Source: Dama dama (taxonomy: Eukaryota; Chordata; Mammalia; Artiodactyla; Cervidae). Taken from it: a stretch of 64,000 bases of DNA. Within the stretch, counting starts at the first letter, position 1. Each line of letters starts with the position of its first letter. Below the pieces are notes generated by a model. That model saw nothing but the letters and a program-made list of their open reading frames with translations, was not told the origin of the DNA and did no database searches. Position numbers and translations under genes: made by a program. Shown here in pieces: positions 48,166 through 59,910 of the stretch. Where the stretch lies: contig NC_083692.1 of the NCBI RefSeq assembly GCF_033118175.1, forward strand, positions 93,366,501-93,430,500, written 5' to 3'.

Positions 48166-48261
48166 GACATTAGAGCTAGAAATTTTAGTCTGGGAGGGAA
48201 AAAAGCAAGTACAGAACTTTAGGAAATGTCTTTGTTTACGGGTGAGGAAGAAAAGGAAACA

Positions 48262-48961
48262 GCAGAAGAGGCAACTAAAGAGCCTCCTGATGAGGGTAAA
48301 AGAATAGAGTGGAAAAGCTGGCTTAAAACTCAACATTCTCCAAACTAAGAGCTTGGCATCCAGTCCCAACACTTCATGGCAAATAGAAAAGGAAAAAGAA
48401 GCAGTGCAGATTTTATTTTCTTGGGCTCCAAAATCACTGGTGACGGTGACTGCAGGCATGAAATTAAAAGACACTTGCTCTTTGGAATGAAAGCTATGAT
48501 GAACCAAAGGTCTGTATAGTCAAAGCTATGGTTTTTCCAGTAGTCAGGTACAAATGTCAGAGTTGGACCATAAAGAAGGCTGAGCACCCAAGAAATGATG
48601 CTTTCGAACTGTGGTGTTGGAGAAGACTCTTGGGAGTCCCTTGAGCATTGAGGAGATCAAACCAACCAATCCTAAAGGAAATCAACCCTGAATACTCATT
48701 GGAAGGACTGATCCTGAAGCTCCAATACTTTGGCCACCTGATGTGAAGAGACGACACTGGAAAAGCCCCCGATGCTGGGAAAGATTGAAGGCAGCAGGAG
48801 AAGGGGACGGCAGAGGATGAGATGGTTGGATGGCATCACTGACTCAATGCACATGAGTTTGAACAAACTTCGGGAGACAGTGAAGAACAGGGAAGCCTGG
48901 GGTGCTGCAGTCCATGGGGTTGCAAAGAGTCAGACATGACTTAGCGACTGAACAACAACAA
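48262..48961 (+). mobile_element. BovB 3' fragment, diverged (ACA-tail lineage)
   Basis: From the AESEEELKSLL-coding region to the GAACAACAACAA tail. About 45 bp are missing after 'gaaagctatgatgaacc' relative to sister copies, and several stops are present. Confidence 0.9.
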
Positions 48962-49829
48962 CGTCCCTCCCTCACCCATTCTCCTCACTGTTATCAGAAG
49001 CCCCTTCCTAACACACAGTCCTACTGATGCTATTCTTTCTCTCCAAACCTTCGATGGATCTTCATTTCCTACAGAACAAAGCTCTGGAAGAGAACATGTT
49101 TCCTCTCCTCCCCTACATGAACGACTACCTTCCAGCGAACCTTCACAAAGTGGGCAAACCAACATCCCGTAATGAATATACGTTGAAATTATGATTTCCT
49201 CATTAGGGGTCACCTTAGAGGATACCTCGCATGCCTGCATGCGAGTCCTCTCTCTTCACTGTTCCTAAGAGTTAATTCCCAGGACACCCCATGACTACAA
49301 GTTTCTTATTTTAATTTCAGTCTAAAGAATGCCTCCCACTTCTGACAGGATATTTTCATGTTCTGGTACCTTCACACATGTTAAAAGCTTGAAAGCAATA
49401 GAAAACTCCTAGTCAGAGTCCACCTGCTCATTTTACCCTCCTCAGGGGGTAAAGGTGAGGTCACTGTCAAAAGGAGGCACTCTGCCACCTTCCTTCTTGG
49501 CTGCTTCTTCCTTCCAGCCTCAGCCAGCCCACCCAGGAGGAGGTGAGAAGCACCAGCACGACTGTGCTCAGACCTCTGCCCCCCAACTGCCCCCATAAGC
49601 CAGGCAAGATCCCAGCAGCCCAGAGCCACAGGGGGGCTCTCAAACTCTGAGGTCACTGCCCAAAGAGAAGATGTGACCTAATATTTGACTTAAAAGCTTT
49701 ACCTTGATACTACAATGTACTGGCCATAGCTGATGGAATTCTACCATCTTTAAGGTTTAACTCCAGGACCACTTCCTTCCCAAAGTCTCCCCTGATTGAT
49801 TCTATTCACAACGTCCTCTCTTCTGGTAC

Positions 49830-50425
49830 CGAAATTGAGCAGGACCCTGTGGGGCCCTCCCGGGGACAAATCCTTTACATGTGCCTCGTTTCTTGTTTGC
49901 AGGGAAAAGGTTGCAGCCTCCTAGACCTTCCTTCCCTGAGTACCAAAGGACAGATTCCAACAGTCACTAATCAGGGAAGGGAGGAGAAGCAGAAAAAAAA
50001 AAAGGAGCAGCTGAGAAACAACAATGCATCTATGGGGCAGGATCCTGGTTTCTCTTCAAGGAATATGCTTAACAATGTATTTGAGTTCTTCTGCAGAACT
50101 AAGGCCCCCACGCAAGAGGAGGATGATAACTTCAGGCAGAGAACAAGGTTCCTGAAGCACTGCCCTAGTAGCTCATCAACAACCAATCAGAAGAAAGCCA
50201 CATACCCCTCAGCCCTCACCCCAAATTCTGTCCATAAAAACTGCTCCCTGAAAACCATGAGACAGTGTCAGGGTTCTGAGCATGAGCTGCCCGTGCTCCT
50301 TGCGTGGCCCTTCCTCTGCTCCGAACGCTCAGGATTTGGTTTGTTTGGCCTCGCTGTGTGTCTCCCCGCATGCACACGAACCCATATTCCGTACCAGCAC
50401 CTCCTCTACTGCTTTGTTTAACAGT
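49830..50425 (+). mobile_element. Probable solo LTR of an endogenous retrovirus
   Basis: A promoter-like block with CCAAT at 50183-50187 and ataaaaa at 50234-50240, followed by a 'ctccctgaaaaccatgagac' and 'gagctgcccgtgctccttgc' segment typical of R/U5 regions. The 190-codon frame across it has no viral protein similarity I can see. Exact ends and a TSD were not found, so family and borders are open. Confidence 0.48.
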
Positions 50426-51527
50426 AAATTCCAGAAGACAGACGTGTGTCCTCGAGGTGTCAGCACGCCTCCCTGCAGAGGCTGCACACTCCATACAAGT
50501 ATCTGATGAACAAATCATCTTTTCAGGAAAGATTAATAAACGGACTTTAAAATATCTACCTGGGGTACTCTTATTTGCCCATTTACGTTGAATAAAGGAT
50601 GTGGTCACCGATGAAGGAAATACAGCACCGTTCTATAGACTTCACTCAACTCACATTCAACTCATAGATTCTATGGGCCAAGCAAGAGTCAGAGCACCAG
50701 AGACAGGGCAGTGAACAAAGCAAAAAATGCACATCCTCATGGGACTTTTTACACATTCCTTCCTTCCCTCCTAACCTGGCCCACTGGCCCATGTCCCTGG
50801 CCACTCCCCTCCCAACCACACACACTTCACCTTCACCTTCCTTCCTTCATGACCTATGGTGTCAAAGTGAACACCAAGGTTACGAGTGTGAGAATGTCTT
50901 GATTACAACAAAAGCAGATCTCTCTGGGCCACAGAGGTTAGAATATTTCTGCATTACTCAACATTTACTAACTATCCACTTCTGATAAGAGACACAGGCA
51001 TGGATACTAACCCTGCCATTTAAAGAGCCCTCACAGAGCTGATAAGATACACTTAAGCACGACACTACTGCCTATAAAGCACTTTTCCATATTACTCTGT
51101 GGTTTTCATCATCTCCCTGAAAGACAGGCGTTATCTCTTTCTTACAATTGCGAACAGGGTCAAGCCAGGGGAAGGGACTGCCATGGTTACTGCTGGGTCA
51201 GCGGCGGAGCCGGGGCTGCAGCTGAGGGCCCTCAGTACCTTGGCCCTGCTCTCTACTCAGGGCCACGCTGCTGCGGCTGAAGTTCAAAGAGCCTTGTCAC
51301 CGTCAAGCCCAAGGGAAGATCACTAAAATGCCTTCAAACCGCATTTAAATTGATTAACTGAGAATTCCTCTGAAGTTCATCTTTACTTGCTGCCTTGAAC
51401 ACTAAGAAGCACAGGATATAGTGAAAAAATACTTCCTGAAGTATTAGCAACTCACAAAACACTTCCTGTAATGTTAGCCAACACTGGCTAAAAGATGGTA
51501 AAGCAAGCACATTCTATGGAAATCACA

Positions 51528-52707
51528 GTTCAGTTCAGTCGCTCAGTCGTGTCCGACTCTTTGCGACCCCATGAACCGCAGCATGCCAGGCCTCCCTGTC
51601 CATCACCAACTGCCGGAGTTTACCCAAACTCATGCCCATTGAATCGGTGATGCCATCCAACCATCTCATCCTCTGCCATCCCCTTCTCCTCCTGCCTTCA
51701 ATCTTTCCCAGCATCAGGGTCTTTTCAAATGAGTCAGCTCATCGCATCAGGTGGCCAAAGTACTGGCGTTTCAGCTTCAACATCAGTCCTTCCAATGAAC
51801 ACTCAGGACTGATCTCCTTCAGGATGGACTGGTTGGATCTCCTTGCAGCCCAAGGGACTCTCAAGAGTCTTCTCCAACATCACAGTTCAAAAGCATCAAT
51901 TCTTCGGTGCTGAACTTTCTTTATAGTTCAACTCTCACATCCGTACATGACTACTGGAAAAACCATAGCCTTGACTAGACGGACCTTTATTGACAAAGTG
52001 AAGTCTCTGCTTTTTAATATGCTGTCTAGGTTGGTCATAACCTTCCTTCAAAGGAGTAAGCATCTTTTATTTTCATGGCTGCAACCACCATCTGCAGTGA
52101 TTTTGGAGCCCGGAAAAATAAAGTCTCCCACTGTTTCCATTGTTTCCCCATCTATTTGCCATGAAGTGATGGGACCAGATGCCATGATCTTCGTTTTCTG
52201 AATGTTGAGCTTTAAGCCAACTTTTTCACTCTCCTCTTTCACTTTCATCAAGAGGCTCTTTAGTTCCTCTTCACTTTCTGCCATAAGGGTGGTGTCATCT
52301 GTATATCTGGGGTTATTGATATTTCTCCTGGCAATCTTGATTCCAGCTTGTGCTTCCTCCAGTCCAGCATTTCGCATAATGTACTCTGCATATAAGTTAA
52401 ATAAGCAGGGTGACGATTTACAGCCTTGATGTACTCCTTTTCCTATTTGGATCCAGTCTGTTGTTCCATGTCCAGTTCTAACTGTTGCTTCCTGACCTGC
52501 ATACAGGTTTCTCAAGAGGCAGGTCAGATGGTCTGGTATTCCCATCTCTTTCAGAATTTTCCACAGTTTATTGTGATCCACACAGTCAGAGGCTTTGGCA
52601 CAGTCAATAAAGTAGAAATAGAAGTTTTTCTGGAACTCTCTTGCTTTTTCGATGATCCAGCAGATGTTGGCAATTTGATCTCTGGTTCCTCTGCCTTTTC
52701 TAAACAC
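51528..52707 (-). mobile_element. BovB, longest copy in the window (about 1.2 kb)
   Basis: From the tail 'cagttcagttcagtcgctca' at the left to the reverse-transcriptase core at the right. It includes the 219-codon frame listed separately; a frameshift near 52048 separates it from the C-terminal part. No convincing TSD. Confidence 0.93.
52048..52707 (-). pseudogene. BovB ORF2 reverse-transcriptase core remnant
   Basis: A 219-codon frame holding recognisable RT blocks: FIDCAKASDCVDH (first catalytic Asp kept), GKGVHQGCKSSPCLFNLY, and YTDDTTLMAES. From knowledge of the family the catalytic box is YADD; here it is YTDD. The frame ends at a premature stop soon after the SHE-K-RCLLL segment. The endonuclease half is missing. 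Not host coding. Confidence 0.88.
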
Positions 52708-53081
52708 TATAGGGTTTACTCAGAGGTTTAAGGAGCAGAATGAGTTGGTAGAAAAGCTTTTGAAATAGAACTATGAAGTTAGAAACAGAAGGAGCCCTAC
52801 AGTTTACTTTTCAAAGAACACCCACAAAGTCCACAGTGAAAATAGACCAAGGCCGTCTTGACTCATGAAGGAGTTGGCATGGTCACTTGTTCACTTCAGC
52901 TACTCGACTTGCCCCTTCACACCAGAGACCAAGGCCACCACCTCCTTTGCATTAAAATGTATTCATTTGTTCAACAAATATTAGAGGGGTTGCGCTGTGC
53001 CAGTCTGTTCTAGGGACTGGACGTAAGTGGCAAGTATAACACACCAAGTCCCTCATGAAGCTTTCAGTAGAGTTAGACAAC

Positions 53082-53275
53082 TGAAAGTGAAAGTGTTAGT
53101 GCTCAGTCGTGTCCAACTCTTTTTTGACTCCATTCACTGTAGCCCACCAGGATCCCCAGTCCATGGAATTCTCCAGGCAAGAATAATACTGGAGTGGGTA
53201 GCCTTTCCCTTCTCCAGGGGATCTTCCCAACCCAGGGATCAAACCCGGGTCTCCTGCATTGCAGGCAGATTCTTT
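53082..53275 (-). mobile_element. Bov-tA SINE
   Basis: Reverse-complement unit from 'gaaagtgaaagtgttagtgc' to 'ctcctgcattgcaggcagat'. Confidence 0.88.
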
Positions 53276-54168
53276 CCCGACTGCTGGCATAACTACAGAA
53301 TGCTTAGAGAAGTGGGGATATACTGGAGGGAGCATTAGCAAGAGTCACAAAACCAGAGATGGGAACCTCCGTGTTACAAAATGGTATTATCTAAGGAAAA
53401 ACAGATTGAGAATATGATATGAATCATCAGTTCATAGAAACATGCCACAGTTTAGTATTTTATGGACACACTGTTATTTTGCGTGACTCAATATTTCTGT
53501 AAGGAACCCTGAATATCCTCAGATATACCCTTCAATTCAAATATGTACTGAATCATCTTGTAAGAGTTAAGACTGCCTTCACCTGGGTGATACACCCAAA
53601 GCCTTGACATGGGAGATTCACCTAAATGGGTAAATCCTCACTCTCAGAACTTAGAGAATGGCTACCAGAAATGTATACCCCAAGGAAGAGAACTGATTTG
53701 AAACCCTAAAACTGGGAAAAGGTACAGGGGTGGGATGCCAAAAATGAGAGAACCCCAAGTCTGAGATTTCTAGTAAGCTGATACTCAGTAAACCGACCCG
53801 TGATATATTCTGGCTTCCTACCAGCTTCCTGAAGCATTTCACAGCTACTTAATCTGAAGTTTTAAAGGACCACATGATCAAGCTTCCCTAAACTGAAGTT
53901 TCTTTTGAAAAACAGGCAAACCTGGGGTTGAAGTTGTTAGCAACCTGAAACATATTCCCAGGCACTCTAAAGAATGTGAAACAACAACAGAGACTGCCAT
54001 CCTACCTGTTACAGACATTGAAAGTTTCACCAAGCCATGAAAATTATGAGACCCTGAGTGCACAGGCTCACAGTTCATCCATGTCCACATCTCTACCAAG
54101 TGCCAAGTAAATAGCAGGTGCTCAGGAAAGTCTGCTGACTGGTGTGCACTCAGCCTTGTGCTAACCCT

Positions 54169-54266
54169 CTTCAGTATTCTTGCCTGGAGAAACCCAAGGA
54201 CAGAGCAGCCTGGCAGGCTACAGACCACAGGGTTGCAAAGAGTTGGACACAACTCAGCACACATGT
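54169..54266 (+). mobile_element. Bov-tA SINE, 3' half only
   Basis: 'cttcagtattcttgcctgga' to 'gttggacacaactcagcaca'. The tRNA-like part is absent. Confidence 0.82.
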
Positions 54267-54669
54267 ATGCAGTTCTCTGCTTGACAAACAGAGATGCTAC
54301 ATCCTTCACAAGCTGAGTCCTACTAAGTCCAAGCCCTGATGTTAATACAGCCATTCTGTTCAGATCCCAAAGGCGGGGGGGTGGGGAGGGGAATGAATTT
54401 GAAGCCTACCCTGGAACTTCTCATGCATCAACCATTTCTAAGGACCCACCAGAGTTATAAATACACACACAACTTCAGAGGATATTCAAGATACATGTGG
54501 CAGTAAGGGGCTGTGGTCAGCCCCTTTTTTTCCAGAAAGCCCTAAATATTCAAGTTCAGCATTACAAGGACAATTTCCTAGTGGAAAGAAGGGTAACCAA
54601 CAAACTATAGTTTCCTTACAAGTGTTAGGGTCTCTGATGAGCTACCCATTTGCTTTTTCTAGTAAGGTT

Positions 54670-54862
54670 TGTTGTGGAGTTGCTGAGTCATGTTCGACTC
54701 TTTTGTGACCCCATGGACTGTAGCCCACCAGGCTCCTCTGTCCATGGGATTCTCCAGGCAAGAATACTGGAGTGGGTTGCCATTTCCTTCTCCAAGGGAT
54801 CTTCCCGACCCAGGGATCAAACCCAGGTCTCCTACATTGGCACCGATCCAACTGGGAAGCCC
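54670..54862 (-). mobile_element. Bov-tA SINE
   Basis: Reverse-complement unit. TSD tctagtaaggtt (54658-54669) / tctagtgaggtt (54863-54874), 11 of 12. Confidence 0.92.
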
Positions 54863-56159
54863 TCTAGTGAGGTTACTGAGGCTCAGAAGAGTTAGATAGC
54901 TTCTTCATAATTTCTTAGAAAAATGAGAGACATTTCAGGCTTTGTGAAACGTTTATCCCTTTCTGCAAACACAGTTTAAGTATATATAGCTTTAAGATCA
55001 ACATATGAAAAAGAGTTATTTGATCCCACTTTGATGCAAAAGGTGTCAAACTTTCCCCCTCAAGAATGTGATCATACTTGAGTACTAAGATGCCAATCTG
55101 TTTCTAACAAGCCCTAGATCTCAAAACCCAGGACAACTTTTCAGAACAGGACCTCATTTCTACATCTCACACATGGGAAGAAAATTAATTTTGGTTCACT
55201 GTGCAAAATTGAACAAGAATGTCTTTTTTCTATTTTAAAAAACGTGGAAACTCAAAGCAGACCATGAAGATGTTAAGATCCATACACAGAAGTGGCCAAC
55301 CTGAAGTCTGGGATGGCGGGGCAGGGGCGGGTCTGTCTCAGACTTTGCTCAATTTGGGGAAAAAATTAAAAGCAGTGATTCTTAGATTTAGTATTCTGTA
55401 TTCAATTATAATGGCAAAAAACCATTTGGGGACAAAACCACCTCTTTAGCTACCAAGTAGGCACAGGGAAAGTTCCATTTGCTCTCTACCTGCTCCTACA
55501 CAGATCTCAGTAAGGAAGAATGGAGTGTCAAGTTTCCAAAGCCAATAAAAGACTTTTTAACCCTGACTGTTAAAATTATAGAAGGAATTATAAAAATCTT
55601 TAGTCTAGATGAGTTTCTGGTATTTTTAAAGGAGAGGAAAGGAATTCAACTTATCTCACTTCAATATGAATTTTTTATGCTTAATATGGTCAGTGCAAAA
55701 ACACTCTAATTTACAACTAGTCCTAAAATAGTTCTCTCTACTTTCTATAGAAAATGAATATTTTAAGGACACAGATATTTACTTACACTTTGATACTTCA
55801 TGGGAATGATATTTTAGAGTTAACAGGTTATATAATGATGGTTCCTGGGCTGTTCTCAAGGAGAAATAAGTCTCTGGTAACCCTCTGTCCTTGTCCTCTC
55901 AAACTATTCCAAATGACCTAGAATATCAGAGAATATGGCCACAAAGCTAGGAGTCTTAAAAGACAATAGAATAGGGAAGCTTGGCCTCATTTCTCCTTGA
56001 CTACTAGCAGAAAAGAAAAAATAAATCACAAACAGTTGAAAGGTAAGTGCAAGAAAACAAAACAGCCTCTTGGTTGAGTTTTTTGTTTCAGGTGCATATA
56101 CTATATTTCTCTCATTCATGGGAGCGCTTTGTGATACACGCATGAAAGTAGCAGACGGA

Positions 56160-56375
56160 AGGGATTAACACGTAATGATCACTTACCACATGCCAGATAC
56201 TTTACATATATTATCGCTTATCCCCCTTTAAGACAGGAATTTCAATCTCCACTTTTCTGATGGGAAAGAAACGCAGAGAGGTTGGGTCATTCCGGCTTAG
56301 GTAATTCTAAGATCACAAGGACAGTTCAGTGGCAGAGCTGGGATCCGAAACAACCCTGAAGCCAAACTTCTGGAA
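56160..56375 (-). repeat. MIR SINE fossil, well preserved
   Basis: 'gatcacttaccacatgccag', 'gaaacgcagagaggttgg' and 'ggcagagctgggatccgaaa' give the full reverse MIR order. Confidence 0.75.
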
Positions 56376-56524
56376 TCTTTGGATTCCAGTTCTACTCTAC
56401 CTAAGTACCACTGACTCCCTGTATGTAAATGTTTGATAACTGGCCCAGTAGCCATTAGACTGTTCTGGGGGTGCTATTAATGGTTATTACTGATATCTCA
56501 TTAATCAGCAGATAGATTTACATG

Positions 56525-57394
56525 ACTTTTATTTCATGCAGAGTACATCATGCAAAATGCTGGGCTGGAAGACTCACAAGCTGGAATCATGATTGCTGGG
56601 AGAAATATCAACAACTTCAAATATGCAGATGATACCACTCTAATGGCAGAAAGTTAAGAGGAACTAAAGAGCCTCTTGATGAGGGTGAAAGAGGAGAGTG
56701 AAAAAGACAGTTTAAAACTCAACATTCAAAAAACTAAAATCATGGCATCTGGTCCCATTATTTCATGGCAAATAGATGGGGGAAAAGTGAAAACAGTGAT
56801 AGATTTTATTTTGGGGGGCTCCAAAATCACTGTGGATGGTGACTGAAGCCACGGAAGTAAAAGATGCTTGCTTCTTGGAAGGAAAGCTACGACAAACCTA
56901 GACAGTGTATTAAAAAGAACCAACACTTTGCTGAAAAAGGTCTGTCTAGTCAAGGCTATGGTTTTTCCAGTAGTCATGTACAAATGTGAGCGTTGGACCA
57001 GAAAGAAGGCTGAGCACCAAAGAATTGATGCTTTTGAACTGTGGTGCTGGAGAAGACTCTTGAGAGTTCCTTGGACTGCAAGGAGATCAAACCAGTTCAT
57101 CCTAAAGGAAATCAGTCCTGAATATTCACTGGAAGGACTGATGCTAAAGCTGAAGATCCAATACCTTTGGCCACTTGATGTGAAGCGCCAACTAACTGGA
57201 AAAGATCCTGAGGCTGGGAAAGACTGAGGGCAAGAGCAGAAGGGGGCAGCAAAGGATGAGATCGTTGGATGGCATCACTGATTCAATGGACTTGAGTCTG
57301 AGCAAACTGTGGGAGCTAGTGAAGGACAGGGAGGCCTGGGTGCTGCAGTTCATGGGACTGCAGAGTCAGACATGACTTAGGGACTGAACAACAA
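56525..57394 (+). mobile_element. BovB 5'-truncated copy, about 870 bp (ACA-tail lineage)
   Basis: Starts at the end of the RT core, with a DDTTLMAES-like segment that runs into an in-frame stop at 'gaaagttaagagg'. It continues to 'gaacaacaaaaaacac'. Frames are broken. Confidence 0.92.
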
Positions 57395-57830
57395 AAAACA
57401 CAATTTTCCCTGCTGGAAACCATATAAATTAATGCTATTATCTTGAGAAAGTACAGACAGTAAAATTACAGACTTATTTCTCAGAGATGCAGAAACCTCA
57501 AATATAGTCCAGCAAAGGAAAAAATATTAAGATAGTATTCAGTATTGCCAAATTAGACTACATTAGGAATGCAAGAGTTGTAACAAGACCAAAATGAAAA
57601 CCAACAAAAAACTAAATGACACCACTGTCACGTCATAAGCAAAATAATACGGTCAATAAAGGCTGAGAACACACTTGAGAAAATTTACCATGTTTTCTCT
57701 GAGGCACCCATCTCCACTTTACTCCTCTTTCCTCACAAAAGGTGAATTTCTATCAAACCTGTCAATCATGCCTGACTTTTATGAGATTTTAAAAACTTTT
57801 TTTATTTTATTGAAGTATAGGCAATTTACA

Positions 57831-58048
57831 GGGCTTCCCTGGTGGCTCAGAAGTAAAGAATCTGCCTGCCCATGCAGGAGACGCAGGTTGGATCCCTGGA
57901 TTGGGAAGATCCCCTGGAGTAGAAAATGGCAATCCACTCCAGTATTCTTGCCTGGAAAATTCCATGCACAGAGAAGCCTGGTGGGCTATAGTCCACAGGG
58001 TCACAAAGAGTCAGATATGACTTAGTGACTAAACAATAACACGAAGTT
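57831..58048 (+). mobile_element. Bov-tA SINE nested in L1
   Basis: Full unit between L1 pieces. TSD aatttaca at 57823-57830 and 58049-58056, possibly 12 bp with two changes. Confidence 0.91.
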
Positions 58049-58137
58049 AATTTACAATATCATGTTAGTTTCAGGAGTTATAGCACAGTGATTCACTTAT
58101 ACAGATACAAACTCTTTTTCATATTCTTTCCTCTTAT

Positions 58138-58347
58138 CAGTTCAGTTCAGTTACTCAATTGTGTCCGACTCTTGGCGACCCCATGGACCACAGCATGCCA
58201 GGCCTCCCTGTCCATCACCAACTCCCGGAGTTTACCCAAACTCATCTCCGTTGAGTCGGTGATACCATCCAACCATCTCATCCTCTGTTGTCCCTTTCTC
58301 CTCCTGTCTTCAATCTTTCCCAGCATCAGGGTCTTTTCAAATGAGTC
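58138..58347 (-). mobile_element. BovB 3' fragment nested in L1
   Basis: Last 210 bp of BovB. TSD tctttcctcttat (58125-58137) / tctttccccttat (58348-58360), 12 of 13, made of L1 sequence. Confidence 0.93.
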
Positions 58348-58509
58348 TCTTTCCCCTTATAGGTTATTATAAAATATTGACTATAATTCCCTGTGCTATA
58401 CAGTAGGTCCCTGTCGGTTATCTATTTTAAATATAGCAATATGTTAATATGTTAATCCCAACCTCCTAATCTATCCCTCCTCAAAGATACTTGATGTTTT
58501 AAAAGGGGT

Positions 58510-58625
58510 GTGGCTGAGAGGAAAGAGCAGTACTTTGGGTGCCTGGAACACTGTCATACTCAAGTTTCCTCATATGTAAAATGGGAATAATGCCACTTAA
58601 CCCCATGAAGCTGTTGTATGAGTAT
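58510..58625 (+). repeat. MIR SINE fossil
   Basis: 'caagtttcctcatatgtaaa' then 'atgggaataatgcc', forward MIR core. Confidence 0.68.
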
Positions 58626-58705
58626 TTTTTAGAAACATTTTATCATCATGTATATTTCAAACTATTTAATAGCTAAATTCTTGTGTAATCAATTACTAAA
58701 TGAGT

Positions 58706-58840
58706 CTGTTGTTGTTGTTCAGTTGCTAAGTCATGTCTGACTCTTTGAAACCCCATGGACTGCAGCATGCCAGGTTCCTCCGTCCTTCACTGTCTTCTGG
58801 AGATTGTTCAAATTCATGTCCATTGAGCTGGTGATGCTAT
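58706..58840 (-). mobile_element. BovB 3' fragment (ACA-tail lineage)
   Basis: 'gttgttgttgttcagttgct' at the left, about 135 bp of diverged 3' region. Confidence 0.85.
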
Positions 58841-59442
58841 ATAAGACAGGAAACTTATAAACATAAGTATAGTAAAGACAACAGATAACCAGATAGTTTT
58901 CCCAAGGATAATTGATTATATTCAATTTTCCCCTCACTTAGTCTCCCATGTAACTTGCAAACTGAACATATTTGAAGCTATATAAATTTTTAAAAGCAAA
59001 ATTTTAATTTCACACACATATACACTTACTGTATACATATATACATGTGTGCATATACTAGTATAATAATTATATAACATTTTGTTATTATATAAACTGT
59101 AATAGGGGGAAAAATCCTGAAAGGAAATATCAAATGCTAAAGCATTTGTTTCCAAAAGGAGAGCTCTGAGTTTCTTCCTTCACTTTTTGATTTTTAAATT
59201 TTCCAAATACTCTATCCCACTGATGAGTATTACTTTAACTATATCAAAAATAAGAAAGGATTATATTTGTTTTAATGTTCAGTTACACAAAGCTTTTTAT
59301 AATATGATGAGGAATAAGCCTTCATGCCAATTCCATTGAGAAAGATCACTTTTATGCACCGAGTTGACCCATTTGAGCTTCAAGAAAGGGATCACAGGGA
59401 TTAAAATTTATGACGAATACTTAGTCAGCTTTATGGTGTGAA

Positions 59443-59454
59443 ACACACACACAC
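59443..59454 (+). repeat. (AC)6 microsatellite
   Basis: Six perfect AC units. Confidence 0.85.
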
Positions 59455-59559
59455 AGAAGTTCAAAGACAGCAGAGGGGAAGATGGTTCCTGGCACCACTC
59501 TGGTGGAAGGTATGCTAGGCTAGTGAGAGAGAAGGGAGGGAAAGAGGTGAGTGAAAGGA

Positions 59560-59910
59560 GTGAACAGAAGGGGACGGACGGAAGCTGGAGAACGGAGCCA
59601 AGGCGGTGCTGAACCTATGAGACACGAAACCGTGTAAGTCTGAGCCAGCAGACAGCCGCGGCTACGCTTTACAGGGGCACAACGTGGCGACAGAACGAAC
59701 AGGATGAAGAAGAGCCTGGCGCGGGGGAAGGGCAAGGAAGCCAACAAAGAGCAGCCAACTCATTCTGCGACTTCAGATGGTGGAGGTGGAAAGTGCACAT
59801 GGCCCCGCATCAGAAAGGCACCCCTCTTCCCGCGCCAACTTCCACAAAGACAAGTGTGTGTAACGAGCAAGGAGAACAGCAAGGAGGCATCCCGCTATTG
59901 CGGGATATAC
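59560..59910. promoter_or_regulatory. CpG-rich block of unknown role
   Basis: Roughly twenty CpG dinucleotides in about 350 bp ('agccgcggctacgc', 'aacgtggcgacagaacgaac', 'cccgcgccaac'), while flanking intron is CpG-poor. No SINE, BovB or L1 motif explains it. It contains a perfect hairpin, atcccgc / gcgggat with a 4-base loop, at 59889-59906. A frame of 101 codons (59704-60009) has no recognisable family. Possible alternative promoter, enhancer or undescribed repeat. Confidence 0.35.

Larger units (their letters stand above)
46748..51527. other. Non-repeat intron blocks 46748-47516, 47717-48009, 48962-49829, 50426-51527
   Basis: No coding segment recognised. 51060-51330 has a faint MIR-like word order. 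50600-50720 may hold an ancient repeat. Confidence 0.5.
52708..57789. other. Non-repeat intron blocks 52708-53081, 53276-54168, 54267-54657, 54875-56159, 57395-57789
   Basis: 52955-53070 ('ttcaacaaatattagagggg') resembles an ancient interspersed repeat. A short G-rich run lies at 54373-54391. Nothing else recognised. Confidence 0.5.
57790..58490 (-). mobile_element. L1 3' end carrying two later insertions
   Basis: Three pieces (57790-57830, 58049-58137, 58348-58490) form a continuous reverse-complement L1 3' UTR: 'ttattgaagtatagg', 'atcatgttagtttcaggagt', 'gctatacagtaggtccctgt'. Confidence 0.87.

Noticed and set aside
49849..50421. 190-codon plus-strand frame
   Set aside because: It coincides with the probable LTR and has no protein-family similarity I recognise.
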